Below, piece by piece: positions 1 to 8,264 of a stretch of DNA of 38,549 nucleotides. The DNA is from an uncultured Helicobacter sp. (GTDB taxonomy: Bacteria; Campylobacterota; Campylobacteria; Campylobacterales; Helicobacteraceae). The DNA is taken from NCBI GenBank assembly GCA_949287835.1, contig CASEHV010000036.1, positions 1 through 38,549 of the forward strand, in the 5' to 3' direction. The translations under genes were made by a program, and so were the position numbers. Under the pieces are notes generated by a model. The model was given only the letters and a program-made list of their open reading frames with translations, was not told the DNA's origin and ran no database searches. Within the stretch, counting starts at the first letter, position 1. Each line of letters opens with the position of its first letter.

Positions 1-949
1 TTTGTGTTTTTATTTGTGTGTTGCCCCCCCCCCCCCCCCCGTTGTTGTTTGTCATGTCTGCATACTCAAATGCAAGCGCATAAGATTCTTGCTCCATAGT
101 CTGCTCCACCTCTACAATGCTATACGCACTCTGTGTACTTAAAAGTTTTTTGGTTAAAAGATGATTTAGCTTATGGCTACCTGCAAATGATATATAAGCA
201 CCCATGATAGGCATACCGAGTAAAGACATATCCCCTATGGCATCTAGTATTTTATGCCTTACAAATTCGTCTTTATGTCTTAAGCCATCTTTATTTACAA
301 TGCCATTATCATCTAGCACTATGCAGTTATCAAGGCTACCGCCAAGCCCTAGCCCCATGGCCCTTAGCTGATTAACTTCATTTAGGAATCCAAATGTCCT
401 AGCATTTGCTATCTCCTGTTTATATGCGTTCGTGCTGAATGTGAATTTGTAGTGCTGATTGAGTATAGCCCTGTGCTTAAAGCTAATGCTAAAATCAAAG
501 ACTATCTCATGATGTGGCTCTAGCCGTGCGAATTTATCACCCTCGCGTATCTCTACACTCTCATGTATCTGAATCGCCTTTTTGCTACACTCAAGGTCTT
601 TGATGCCCGCCTCATTTATTAGCATACAAAATCCAATGCTAGAGCCATCCATAATAGGCACTTCCTCATTGTCTAGTATGATTCGTAGATTGTCGATTCC
701 AAAAGCATAGATACAAGATAGCAAATGCTCTATGGTAGATACTTTGGCATTATCTTTGCCAATCACAGTTGCCATAGTCGTATCTATTACGTTATCTATA
801 CTCAAAGGAATGCTAACGCCCAAATCGCTACGATAAAATATAATGCCACTATTGCTAGGCATAGGCTCTAATATCATCTTGACAGGCACACCCTTATGCA
901 GTCCTATGCCTACAAGCTCAATGCTCTTTGCGATTGTCCTTTGCTTCAT
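1..949 (-). CDS. lpxC: UDP-3-O-acyl-N-acetylglucosamine deacetylase (3' end outside window)
   Basis: LpxC is the zinc deacetylase that commits UDP-acyl-GlcNAc to lipid A synthesis in the cytoplasm. The frame reads from ATG at 949, with AGGAG just upstream. The zinc and catalytic residues are visible: H75 in STIEHLLS, H232 and D236 in [10 protein letters not shown], and H259/H263 in GSHKLNH. The normal body of the protein, about 295-300 residues, ends near D298. The frame then runs into three Asn codons and an uninterrupted run of 17 G (24-40 on the plus strand), and continues as a low-complexity tail to the window edge, so the true stop is not seen. Next upstream gene is minC, 43 nt away on the same strand. 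Identity is very sure; the C-terminal end is not resolved. Confidence 0.95.
   Translation of the reverse strand, partial: MKQRTIAKSIELVGIGLHKGVPVKMILEPMPSNSGIIFYRSDLGVSIPLSIDNVIDTTMATVIGKDNAKVSTIEHLLSCIYAFGIDNLRIILDNEEVPIMDGSSIGFCMLINEAGIKDLECSKKAIQIHESVEIREGDKFARLEPHHEIVFDFSISFKHRAILNQHYKFTFSTNAYKQEIANARTFGFLNEVNQLRAMGLGLGGSLDNCIVLDDNGIVNKDGLRHKDEFVRHKILDAIGDMSLLGMPIMGAYISFAGSHKLNHLLTKKLLSTQSAYSIVEVEQTMEQESYALAFEYADMTNNNGGGGGGNTQIKTQ
24..40. repeat. homopolymeric tract of 17 C (G on the lpxC coding strand)
   Basis: Seventeen consecutive C on the plus strand lie inside the lpxC reading frame, just past the conserved enzyme body. As printed, the frame stays open through the tract to the window edge. 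With 16 G the frame would read a few codons and stop at TAA (13-11). With 18 G it would read a third tail. Tracts of this type are classic slipped-strand contingency loci in Helicobacter and Campylobacter. The exact count could be affected by sequencing error. Confidence 0.9.
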
Positions 950-992
950 GTAATCTCCTGATATGGATTTATATAAATATCGGAAAATATGC

Positions 993-1730
993 TTAAACTT
1001 CTGTTATTTTAAATTTTTGATTCTCAATGGTAAGCATTTTTAATCTTTCCCTATCATTTATTTCTTTAAGCAATTCTCTTTCCAAAACAATGCCCTTTAG
1101 GGAAATTCGTCCTGAGAACGCATCTTTTATTATAATATAATCACCTAGTGATTCTAGATTCCCCTGACATTTTGAATACACATGCACATTGCCTAGAACT
1201 TTAATTGACGCCCCAGATGATATATCTCGTAGGAATGTGGCATCTGATTGCAAATCTAGCTCCTCACCACTGCGAATCTTTCGTTTAAAAACCACCATAG
1301 GCAGAGATGAGAATCTTAATACCTCGTTGCCATATCTTATATCACTGCTAGGCTCTGTGTGTGGCTTTTCCTCACTAGAATCATTAGAATCTGATATTAC
1401 ACTCTCCTTTATAACTGGCGTCTCTGTGGTGGAATCTAATGTGATGGTAATTTTTTTACCACTAGATTTTATGGGGCTATCTGATAAATTAGATTCTAGC
1501 GTTTTTGGGGATTTCTTGCGTCTGAAAATATCTTTATTAGCCACACAGAAATAATCAATGCCAGAAAGCTTAAGGAAATCTCCTACATGCTGACTAATAT
1601 TTTTATGAAATGCTAGGCAGTGGTTTTTCATAAAATCCATATTATTCTGTATGTATGAAATAATCTCATCATCACTACCGCCCTCTTGAAATTCAAGAAT
1701 AGTGAGATGTCTTTGTCTCATATTTACCAT
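993..1730 (-). CDS. minC: septum site-determining protein MinC
   Basis: MinC inhibits FtsZ polymerisation and, with MinD, keeps the division septum away from the poles. The 245-residue protein has a divergent N-terminal half with a Ser/Lys-rich linker (about residues 75-130). Its C-terminal half, about residues 150-245, has the Gly-rich right-handed beta-helix of MinC_C, including stretches such as [21 protein letters not shown]. The linker is weakly conserved, which is normal. The ATG abuts the fabD stop codon (1731-1733) with no gap, so translation is probably coupled. lpxC next to minC is the arrangement I recall in H. pylori, which supports the call. Confidence 0.85.
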   Translation of the reverse strand: MVNMRQRHLTILEFQEGGSDDEIISYIQNNMDFMKNHCLAFHKNISQHVGDFLKLSGIDYFCVANKDIFRRKKSPKTLESNLSDSPIKSSGKKITITLDSTTETPVIKESVISDSNDSSEEKPHTEPSSDIRYGNEVLRFSSLPMVVFKRKIRSGEELDLQSDATFLRDISSGASIKVLGNVHVYSKCQGNLESLGDYIIIKDAFSGRISLKGIVLERELLKEINDRERLKMLTIENQKFKITEV

Positions 1731-2657
1731 TTAGCTACCCAATGTATCGATAAATGTTTTTAATGTTTGCATATCAACTATGCTATGTGTGGGAATCTTT
1801 GTTATTTTATTATTTAATCCTCCTAGCACACTAGCACCAAACTCTATAAAATTCTCTACCCCACTATCTTGTGCTGTTAATACATTATCCACATAACGCA
1901 CAGGTGCCACTAGCTGAGAGCTAAGATTCTCCAATGCCTCCCGCTTTGTTTTATATAGTTTTGAATTAACATTTGAAATAATGCCTACATCGCAATCACA
2001 CAGAATCTTATCTAGTAATTCCAAAAATGGATTTACCGCACTTTGCAACAGAGGACAATGACTTGCTACACTCATTTTTAGCATAATGCCCCTCTTTGCC
2101 CCCGCGTTTTTTAAAGTGGGGATAAGAGATTCTAAATCCTCCTTAATCCCTGCTAGGACAATCTGCTCTTTGGTATTATAATTTGCCGCCCAAACTCTCT
2201 TTCCATTAGAGCGAGATTCCTCACATATACTCTCAATGACACTAGATTCCAACCCCAAAGACACTAGCATACCTGCATTATAATCACTACAAGCATTAGC
2301 CATTAACTCCCCTCTTTTGTGAGTAAGTATAATAGAATCCTCAAAAGACATGGCACTATTTAAACAAAAGGCACTAACCTCGCCTAATGAGTGTCCAAAA
2401 GATAAAAGTGGTGAAATATCACACTCACTTTTAAATATATGATATGCCATAGCAGAGACTAGGAAAATGGCGGGTTGAGTGTATTTTGTCTCGTTTAGCT
2501 TTACCTCATCGCCATCTATGATTTTCTGTAAATCAAATGATAGGGAATCATTTGCCCTCTGCATTAATTCTCTTGCGATAGGGAAATTATCTCTAAAGCT
2601 TTTACCCATACCTAGAATCTGGGAGCCTTGACCTGGGAATATAAAGGCATATTTCAT
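1731..2657 (-). CDS. fabD: malonyl-CoA:ACP transacylase
   Basis: FabD loads malonate from CoA onto acyl carrier protein for type II fatty acid synthesis. The 308-residue length is standard. The N-terminus has the GQGSQ oxyanion motif (residues 9-13). The nucleophile is S90 in GHSLGE, and the catalytic His lies near residue 200 in SVASHCP. An AAGGAG Shine-Dalgarno sequence sits just upstream of the ATG at 2657. It is the first gene of a probable fabD-minC-lpxC transcript, linking fatty acid supply, division and lipid A. Confidence 0.95.
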   Translation of the reverse strand: MKYAFIFPGQGSQILGMGKSFRDNFPIARELMQRANDSLSFDLQKIIDGDEVKLNETKYTQPAIFLVSAMAYHIFKSECDISPLLSFGHSLGEVSAFCLNSAMSFEDSIILTHKRGELMANACSDYNAGMLVSLGLESSVIESICEESRSNGKRVWAANYNTKEQIVLAGIKEDLESLIPTLKNAGAKRGIMLKMSVASHCPLLQSAVNPFLELLDKILCDCDVGIISNVNSKLYKTKREALENLSSQLVAPVRYVDNVLTAQDSGVENFIEFGASVLGGLNNKITKIPTHSIVDMQTLKTFIDTLGS

Positions 2658-2756
2658 TGCTATCTCCTTTGCAATATATCGTATATTTATAACGATATTT
2701 TACTAAAGCCTTGATAATGCAGAAATTTGTGATTCTATAAAAATTTGTTTTTGCGG

Positions 2757-2762
2757 TATAAT
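2757..2762 (+). promoter_or_regulatory. -10 element TATAAT for the lipoprotein/pseudopilin/dgkA run
   Basis: A perfect TATAAT lies in the 131-nt divergent spacer between fabD and the lipoprotein gene. A start point about 7 nt downstream would leave a short leader with AAGGG at 2778-2782 before the ATG at 2789. Helicobacter housekeeping promoters rely mostly on the -10, so the lack of a clear -35 is expected. This was judged by eye. Confidence 0.55.
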
Positions 2763-2788
2763 TTGGCAATATTTCACAAGGGTTGGGC

Positions 2789-3466
2789 ATGTATAAAACG
2801 ACTTTTAGTCATGTGTGTTTTTTTAGCAGACATGTTTTTATTGTTATGCTTTCTGTATTTATAAGTGCGTGTTCATGGAAAAGCGATAAGGAATTAACTA
2901 CCCCAGGCAATCTTGATGGCATACACTACCCCTTATCAAACTCTGGTGCAAATGGAGGGGATTCTGTCTTTACCGCAGGGGAGCAGGAGCCACAAAATAT
3001 TATTACAAGCGATATTAAACTTTTATATATTAATACCGCACCTTTCCAATTTTATGACTACGCTAGGTTAAATACCTATAAAAGCGGTCTTATAAAGCTA
3101 GAATTATTTAAATACGGAAATACCATAGGTAGCATTAGAATCAAGGCAGGTCGCATGTGCGTTCTGACAGAGTGTAGCTATAAATGGCCTATTTCTAAAA
3201 AATTCTTTGGTGCAGTTAGCTATGGAGGATTGTTTGAGGATATTATGTTTGCACGGGATATATTTGGCGGAAAAGGCAAACAAGTAGGACCAAATGGCAT
3301 TGTCGTGCAGAGATTCCAACAATCTGGCGAAATGATTTATTATGAAAGGTCGCCCGGACATACATTATTTAAAAACATGACAACAGGCGTAACAATAGGA
3401 CTTGATGATTATAATCCGCTATCCATAGGTAATGGAATCAATAATTCCCTAGCTATACCTCAATAG
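2789..3466 (+). CDS. probable lipoprotein of unknown function
   Basis: The 225-residue protein has a hydrophobic N-terminus ending in a lipobox-like VFISAC with Cys28, so export and lipidation are likely. The rest is soluble, with many Gly and aromatic residues and two further Cys (in GRMCVLTEC) that could form a disulfide. I do not recognise the family. ATG at 2789 is chosen over the in-frame TTG at 2783 because AAGGG (2778-2782) sits at correct spacing from the ATG. Four nucleotides separate its stop from the pseudopilin gene, so the two are probably co-transcribed and could work together at the envelope; that last point is inference. Confidence 0.7.
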   Translation: MYKTTFSHVCFFSRHVFIVMLSVFISACSWKSDKELTTPGNLDGIHYPLSNSGANGGDSVFTAGEQEPQNIITSDIKLLYINTAPFQFYDYARLNTYKSGLIKLELFKYGNTIGSIRIKAGRMCVLTECSYKWPISKKFFGAVSYGGLFEDIMFARDIFGGKGKQVGPNGIVVQRFQQSGEMIYYERSPGHTLFKNMTTGVTIGLDDYNPLSIGNGINNSLAIPQ

Positions 3467-3470
3467 ATAC

Positions 3471-3953
3471 ATGATAAAACCACCGCCGCAACGAAGGGAT
3501 AGATTACTAAATGGTGTAAGTGGCGGCTTTAGTATGCTAGAGCTATTGTTCGTGCTTGTAATACTAGGAATCATAGCCTCACTTGCCCTACCAAAAATTA
3601 GCTTTTCAAGAAATCAAGCCTTAAGCATAGCCATACAAAGCGATATACAAACTATGATTTCTGCCACACAGGAATATGCCATAACAAACGAATTTCTACC
3701 ACAAAATGCCAATCCACAATGGCTCATGGAATACGTGCATTTATCACCTCAGCGATGGACTATAAGTGGCAATGCTATAAAAATCGCAAAAAATGGGCAG
3801 CTTGATTCTAACAATGACTGCCTAAGCATCGCATTTGATGGTGTAGATTTTTTGAGAGTTACATTTAATAGAGGAGCAAGCTCAAATCTATGTCAGAATC
3901 TCATTAAGCATTACATATCTGACATTGAGATTCCATTAGATATTGTGTTTTAA
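3471..3953 (+). CDS. type II secretion/type IV pilus pseudopilin-like protein
   Basis: The 160-residue protein carries a class III (prepilin) signal. A 19-residue basic leader ends in GG, then FSMLELLFVLVILGIIASLA, with the required Glu at mature position 5 (E24) and a single long hydrophobic helix. The globular part is short and has two Cys (in NDCLSI and NLCQN), as in minor pilins. In Campylobacterota such proteins serve DNA uptake (Cts/Com systems) or a minimal pseudopilus. No other secretion or competence gene is nearby, so the system it belongs to cannot be named. Confidence 0.8.
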   Translation: MIKPPPQRRDRLLNGVSGGFSMLELLFVLVILGIIASLALPKISFSRNQALSIAIQSDIQTMISATQEYAITNEFLPQNANPQWLMEYVHLSPQRWTISGNAIKIAKNGQLDSNNDCLSIAFDGVDFLRVTFNRGASSNLCQNLIKHYISDIEIPLDIVF

Positions 3954-3963
3954 AGGATAGCGC

Positions 3964-4320
3964 TTGAAACCTAAATATTCTCTCTTTAAAAATGCAAAAT
4001 ATGCTATGGATGGAATCATAGCAATGATAAAAAGTGAAAAATCATTTAGAATAGAAATAGCTATTATTATACCAGCGATTATAATTAGTATTTTTCTACC
4101 ATTATCTTTGCTAGAACATTTATTATTAATCGTGGTTGCATTATTGATTTTAATCGTGGAGGCATTAAATTCCGCTATTGAATCATGCGTTGATTTGGTA
4201 ACGGATAAATGGCATGAGAAAGCAAAAATTGCTAAAGATTGTGCGAGTGCCGCTGTGCTTTTATCTGTAATCATGGCATGCTGTGTATGGGGATTTGTGA
4301 TTCTTTCTCTAATCTCCTAG
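3964..4320 (+). CDS. dgkA: diacylglycerol kinase
   Basis: DgkA is a small trimeric inner-membrane kinase that phosphorylates diacylglycerol, recycling lipid released during envelope biogenesis. The 118 residues contain three hydrophobic helices. They also hold the family signature around residues 66-78 (E66, N69 and E73 in EALNSAIESCVD) and the KDCASAAV loop at 91-98. The start is TTG at 3964, because AAAGGAT lies just upstream and no ATG fits. The gene ends tail-to-tail with lptA, overlapping it by 12 nt (4309-4320). It follows the lipoprotein and pseudopilin genes closely. Confidence 0.92.
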   Translation: MKPKYSLFKNAKYAMDGIIAMIKSEKSFRIEIAIIIPAIIISIFLPLSLLEHLLLIVVALLILIVEALNSAIESCVDLVTDKWHEKAKIAKDCASAAVLLSVIMACCVWGFVILSLIS

Positions 4321-4794
4321 CGTGAAAGTAACCCTTGCTGGTAAATCCTTTTTCCCTACTACATTTGCATAGTCTCCATCTGCAGATAATACAATCTCAT
4401 CTCCTTTTAGCACATTTGTTTTTCCCTTTTCTACAATCTCTGCATTATCATAAAGTCTATATTCATTACGAACTACATTATATACAAGGCGCCGCCCACT
4501 GCCATTTAGCTCCCTTTTATCCTCTGTGATGATAGTAAATCTAACATTTCCTGTTGCCTCATAGTTTAACGGTTTGCGTTTAGAATCTGTAATGACTACT
4601 ACTTTATCTGCAAAGAGAATATCATCGCCTTTTGTAATCTTTACATTGCCTGTTATGGTGGTGGTATTTCCTACACTATTAAATTTATTTGCAACTATGT
4701 CCATAACCTCGGCTTTTTTCTTGTTTCCTTGCGATTTTGCCTGCAGTAATGCTGGATACATAATAAGGCATAATCCCAAAATGATTCTTATCAT
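4309..4794 (-). CDS. lptA: LPS transport periplasmic protein LptA (OstA-like)
   Basis: LptA forms the periplasmic bridge that carries lipopolysaccharide from LptC to LptD. The 161-residue product has a signal peptide ending near ALLQAKS. A beta-jellyroll OstA-like domain follows, with repeating segments such as TTITGNVKITKGDDILFADKV and LKGDEIVLSADGDYANVVG. It lies 17 nt after lptC, downstream of lpxB on the same strand, giving a coherent lipid A synthesis and export transcript. Its 3' end overlaps convergent dgkA by 12 nt. Confidence 0.85.
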   Translation of the reverse strand: MIRIILGLCLIMYPALLQAKSQGNKKKAEVMDIVANKFNSVGNTTTITGNVKITKGDDILFADKVVVITDSKRKPLNYEATGNVRFTIITEDKRELNGSGRRLVYNVVRNEYRLYDNAEIVEKGKTNVLKGDEIVLSADGDYANVVGKKDLPARVTFTLGD

Positions 4795-4811
4795 AAAGCA
4801 CTCTCCGCATC

Positions 4812-5345
4812 CTAGAAAGAAATTTTAGCAGAAATATTTTTAGCACTAATCTCTTCGGTATTTTTGTTATAGACAATATCTAGTCCATTGGTAGTCATGT
4901 CAGGATTGTTTATAGTAAATTCTCCGCTACCATAGAATATATTTTTTGATACATCATATATTCCTGATTGTGAAAAGAAACTAAGTCCAGAATCATTACT
5001 ATAATCTACTCCCTTTGGAAAGTTATATACATTATCCTTAAATATAACCTCACTGCCACTTAGCATTTCTACTTGCTTATTATCATTTACCCTATTTGCC
5101 TTAAAATCTTGAAAAATATCCCTATCGCTATACTGCATTGCCCTGCTACCTGATATATTTATCTCTATCATCTTATCATCGAATCTATTTAGCACAAAAT
5201 GCGATGCCTCTATATGCGGCAATTCCTCATGAGAACGATTTACCTCATAATCGCTAAAATCAAACGAAAAAAAGGAAGTAAAAGTAAAACCCAAAAGAAA
5301 TAAAAAAAATATTAGAATCTGATTTTCTTTAAGGATTCTCATCAT
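4812..5345 (-). CDS. lptC: LPS export ABC transporter periplasmic protein LptC
   Basis: The protein has one N-terminal membrane anchor (about residues 5-25, rich in Phe and Leu). A periplasmic beta-rich LptC domain follows, with the typical HIEASHFVLNRFDDKMIEI start and a repeated Gly-x-Asp/Asn pattern. LptC receives LPS from the LptBFG transporter and passes it to LptA, encoded next door. I use the ATG at 5345 (a second ATG follows at once at 5342) because GAGGAGAG lies directly upstream. This ATG overlaps the lpxB stop TGA, a coupling arrangement. Sequence conservation in this family is low, so part of the call rests on context. Confidence 0.8.
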   Translation of the reverse strand: MMRILKENQILIFFLFLLGFTFTSFFSFDFSDYEVNRSHEELPHIEASHFVLNRFDDKMIEINISGSRAMQYSDRDIFQDFKANRVNDNKQVEMLSGSEVIFKDNVYNFPKGVDYSNDSGLSFFSQSGIYDVSKNIFYGSGEFTINNPDMTTNGLDIVYNKNTEEISAKNISAKISF

Positions 5346-6421
5346 CTCTCCTCTAGCCATTTTGCCACATTCTTCGCACTGCCATGTCCTAGGTATTTAC
5401 GCAATGTGTGGATATTATTAAAATACTTATCATAGTCAAAATTCCTATATGCAGCTAACATTTTCTCTGCCTTGCAATCACTCTGCAATAATTCATCATG
5501 CAAATGTAAATCATCTCTACCCACTCTTTTCATATCACCACCCTGCATTGCTTGATAAATAATATTTGCAAGACCTACATATTTTAATCTCACAAAAATC
5601 TTAGCAATAATATAATCTATCCACTTTGCCTTATATACTAGCACGAATGGAATCCCCATAAGGCTTGCCTCTAATGTAGCAGTCCCCGCACACACAAAGG
5701 CAAAATGTGCGTTTGATAATCCCTCCTGTGTGCTAAAGCAGATTTCAAAATTATCCAAATTTCCATATACCTCCATATTAGAATCTTTAAATTTCTCTGG
5801 AATGATGATTCTAAGTTTGCAGTCTTTAAACATATCTAAAAGCATATTAGCTAGGATTCTATACTCCACCATGAGTCTTTTTATCTCGCTTTTCCTACTG
5901 CCCGGCATAAAGACAAAAATTCTAGAATCTTTATTATAAACATGCTCCTCTTTGTAAATATCTAGCAGAGGATGCCCCATGTATCTAGCCTTGCTTTTAT
6001 AATAATCTAGCTCAAATTTCCAGATACATGCCAATTTATCACATAAAGATTCTATCAAAGTAGCGCGCCATGGCTTCCAAGCCCACACTTGTGGCAGAAT
6101 ATAATACATAATCTCTATATTTGGATTTATTTCCCTTATTAGCTTTGCTAGTCTAATATTAAATGATGAGCTATCCATTAATAGAATCTTGTCGCTTTTA
6201 GCAGCCTCAATGCTTAGAATCTTTAATGCCTTTTTGAAAAATAGAATTTTCCTACCTACATCTACAAATCCCATAATCGAAAAATCACTAGGCAGAAAGA
6301 TAGGATTCCCAATGTCGCTATCACACACACCTATTATTTCATAATCTTGCAATAGTTCCTTTTTTAGATTCCTTAAATGCAGGTTTGAGCTAGGCTCTAG
6401 GGCAGCTACAAAAAGTCTCAT
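5342..6421 (-). CDS. lpxB: lipid-A-disaccharide synthase
   Basis: LpxB is the GT19 glycosyltransferase that joins lipid X to UDP-diacylglucosamine on the inner membrane face, forming the lipid A disaccharide. The 359-residue protein shows conserved family segments: YYILPQVWAWKPWR near residue 107, PGSRKSEI near 174, and the FVCAGTATLEASLMGIPFVLVYK donor-binding region near 245-267. The ATG at 6421 has AAGGAT upstream. The stop overlaps the lptC start. With lpxC in the same 6.4 kb, several steps of lipid A synthesis and export are clustered. Confidence 0.94.
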   Translation of the reverse strand: MRLFVAALEPSSNLHLRNLKKELLQDYEIIGVCDSDIGNPIFLPSDFSIMGFVDVGRKILFFKKALKILSIEAAKSDKILLMDSSSFNIRLAKLIREINPNIEIMYYILPQVWAWKPWRATLIESLCDKLACIWKFELDYYKSKARYMGHPLLDIYKEEHVYNKDSRIFVFMPGSRKSEIKRLMVEYRILANMLLDMFKDCKLRIIIPEKFKDSNMEVYGNLDNFEICFSTQEGLSNAHFAFVCAGTATLEASLMGIPFVLVYKAKWIDYIIAKIFVRLKYVGLANIIYQAMQGGDMKRVGRDDLHLHDELLQSDCKAEKMLAAYRNFDYDKYFNNIHTLRKYLGHGSAKNVAKWLEER

Positions 6422-6511
6422 TCATATCCTTAGGATTTATGGTTGTAGAAATTATACACTAGCACCTAAATTTAGTAAAATTTGAATATAAGTTTTGCTT
6501 TGGAGTAATGT

Positions 6512-7321
6512 TTGAGATTTATTATCATCTGCTCGTATTTATTATTTTCATTTTTAGTATTTGATTTGTTTGCGATTTTAAGCTCGGAGTTCTTCCCGCT
6601 TTTCTCAGAGCTTTTCGTGCTTTTAGCGCAAAATGGAAAGGTCTATGATATGTTTTCACTAGCCATTGCACTCATAGCTTTTTTAGCATTTATATCAAAT
6701 ATCATTGCTATAAAAAGAAGTAAAATACTAAATAATATATCAGTTATCATACCCGCTAGTTTTATGTTTTTTACTCTAATATTTCTAATATCATGGCTTA
6801 CTTACAAGATTCTAATAACACATACTAAAGAATATATTTTTATTGATTCATACAGCATTGCCTTTATCATATCATCTATCATTTGGGTTATTCTTGTTTT
6901 TTTGCCACTTACATATAGGATTCTATCTATTAGGCTAAATTTAGAAAACAAACTAGCACAAGTCTTTTTTGTTTATCAGCCACAAATGACTTCAATCATC
7001 ATTGCAATGTGTGCCTCCGCCCTCTGTCCTTATTTCTATGATTTATCAGATAATAAAATTACATTTATATTTTCTATTATCCAATCACTGCTAATTATAT
7101 TCCTTGTCATAAAGGCAAATCACACATTTATATCCTATGATTATGTGAATATTAATCTTCTCTGCCTCATTGTATTATGCAGTATTCTATGTAGTGCTAG
7201 CATTTTTAAAAGCGATTTTATAAACGCACAAATGACATTTTACATGCTAGGCATTCTTACATGGTGCTTTGAGTGGGGACATAATATTGTTATATTAAAA
7301 AATGAACTTCAAAAATTATAG
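6512..7321 (+). CDS. polytopic membrane protein of unknown function
   Basis: The 269-residue product is almost wholly hydrophobic, with about seven or eight predicted membrane helices and short polar loops. I recognise no catalytic motif or family. The start is a TTG at 6512 with GGAG (6502-6505) at good spacing; an ATG at 6508 is out of frame. It lies divergent from lpxB across 90 nt, and 8 nt before fmt, so it shares the fmt transcript. No function can be assigned beyond inner-membrane location. Confidence 0.75.
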   Translation: MRFIIICSYLLFSFLVFDLFAILSSEFFPLFSELFVLLAQNGKVYDMFSLAIALIAFLAFISNIIAIKRSKILNNISVIIPASFMFFTLIFLISWLTYKILITHTKEYIFIDSYSIAFIISSIIWVILVFLPLTYRILSIRLNLENKLAQVFFVYQPQMTSIIIAMCASALCPYFYDLSDNKITFIFSIIQSLLIIFLVIKANHTFISYDYVNINLLCLIVLCSILCSASIFKSDFINAQMTFYMLGILTWCFEWGHNIVILKNELQKL

Positions 7322-7329
7322 GAGAAATA

Positions 7330-8262
7330 ATGAATATTGTATTTCTAGGTACGCCAAATTTTGCAAAAGATATTCTAGCGCTACTAGCATGTAATCACAA
7401 TATACTAGCTACCATAACGCAACCAGATAAACCTTATGGCAGAAAGAGAATCTTAACCCCTCCTCCTGTAAAAACATGGTCTATTGATAATAATACTCCA
7501 TGCTTTCAACCACAGAAAAGTAGCGAGATTCTAGCTATTCTTGATTCCATACAAGAATCTAATAATATAGATGTTATCATAGTAATAGCCTATGGAAAGA
7601 TTCTAAAAGATGAGGTTATTTCTAAATATAAATGTCTGAATCTACATGGCTCTATACTGCCATACTTTCGCGGGGCAAGCCCTATTCAAACTAGCATAAT
7701 GAATGACTATGCACATTTTGGACTAACCGTAATTGACATGGATAGCGGATTAGATAGTGGCGATATTTTGGGTATTTGTGAAATAGATAAAAGTGTGGTA
7801 GAAAATCAAACGCTAGATTGTGTATTTAAGATTCTAGTGCCATATAGCATAAATCTTTTAGAATCTGTATTACATAATTTATCAAACAACACTCTAAAAC
7901 CCATTCCTCAAGATGAGAAAGAAGCTACATTTTGTAAAAAACTTGAAAAAGAAGACGCGCATTTGGATTTTGCAAACGCCAAAAACTGCTTTCTTAAATA
8001 TCTAGCACTGCATAGTATAGGTGTGTGGATGCAATGTGGGGATAAAGTTATAAAAATCAATGAGTTATCTGGCTATGAGAGTAATATTTATGATACAAAG
8101 GGAAAAATACTTAATATAAAGAATGATGAGGTATTGATTGCCTGTGAAAGCGGTGCATTATGGCTACATTATGTAACAATGCCAAATAAACCACTCATAA
8201 GTGCGAAAGCAATGTTGCAATCCCTAAAACTTAACGTAGGTGATATAATTGATATATCCTAG
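7330..8262 (+). CDS. fmt: methionyl-tRNA formyltransferase
   Basis: Fmt formylates initiator Met-tRNA using 10-formyl-tetrahydrofolate. The 310 residues have the N-terminal formyltransferase fold: VFLGTPNFA at the start, the LNLHGSILPYFRGASPIQ catalytic region near residue 105, and DSGLDSGDIL near 137. A C-terminal tRNA-binding domain follows. An AGGAGAAATA ribosome site precedes the ATG. In H. pylori fmt neighbours birA; here birA is over 12 kb away, so the block has been rearranged. Convergent with ald, with 2 nt between the stops. Confidence 0.96.
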   Translation: MNIVFLGTPNFAKDILALLACNHNILATITQPDKPYGRKRILTPPPVKTWSIDNNTPCFQPQKSSEILAILDSIQESNNIDVIIVIAYGKILKDEVISKYKCLNLHGSILPYFRGASPIQTSIMNDYAHFGLTVIDMDSGLDSGDILGICEIDKSVVENQTLDCVFKILVPYSINLLESVLHNLSNNTLKPIPQDEKEATFCKKLEKEDAHLDFANAKNCFLKYLALHSIGVWMQCGDKVIKINELSGYESNIYDTKGKILNIKNDEVLIACESGALWLHYVTMPNKPLISAKAMLQSLKLNVGDIIDIS

Positions 8263-8264
8263 AA

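Noticed and set aside
1-60. Poly-C run taken as pure assembly artefact
   Set aside because: The reading frame before it is intact and the tract sits exactly past the conserved LpxC end, as real contingency tracts do; the exact count of 17 remains uncertain.
1189-1554. 121-codon open frame opposite minC
   Set aside because: Antisense shadow of minC; low-complexity Ser/Leu translation and no neighbour link.
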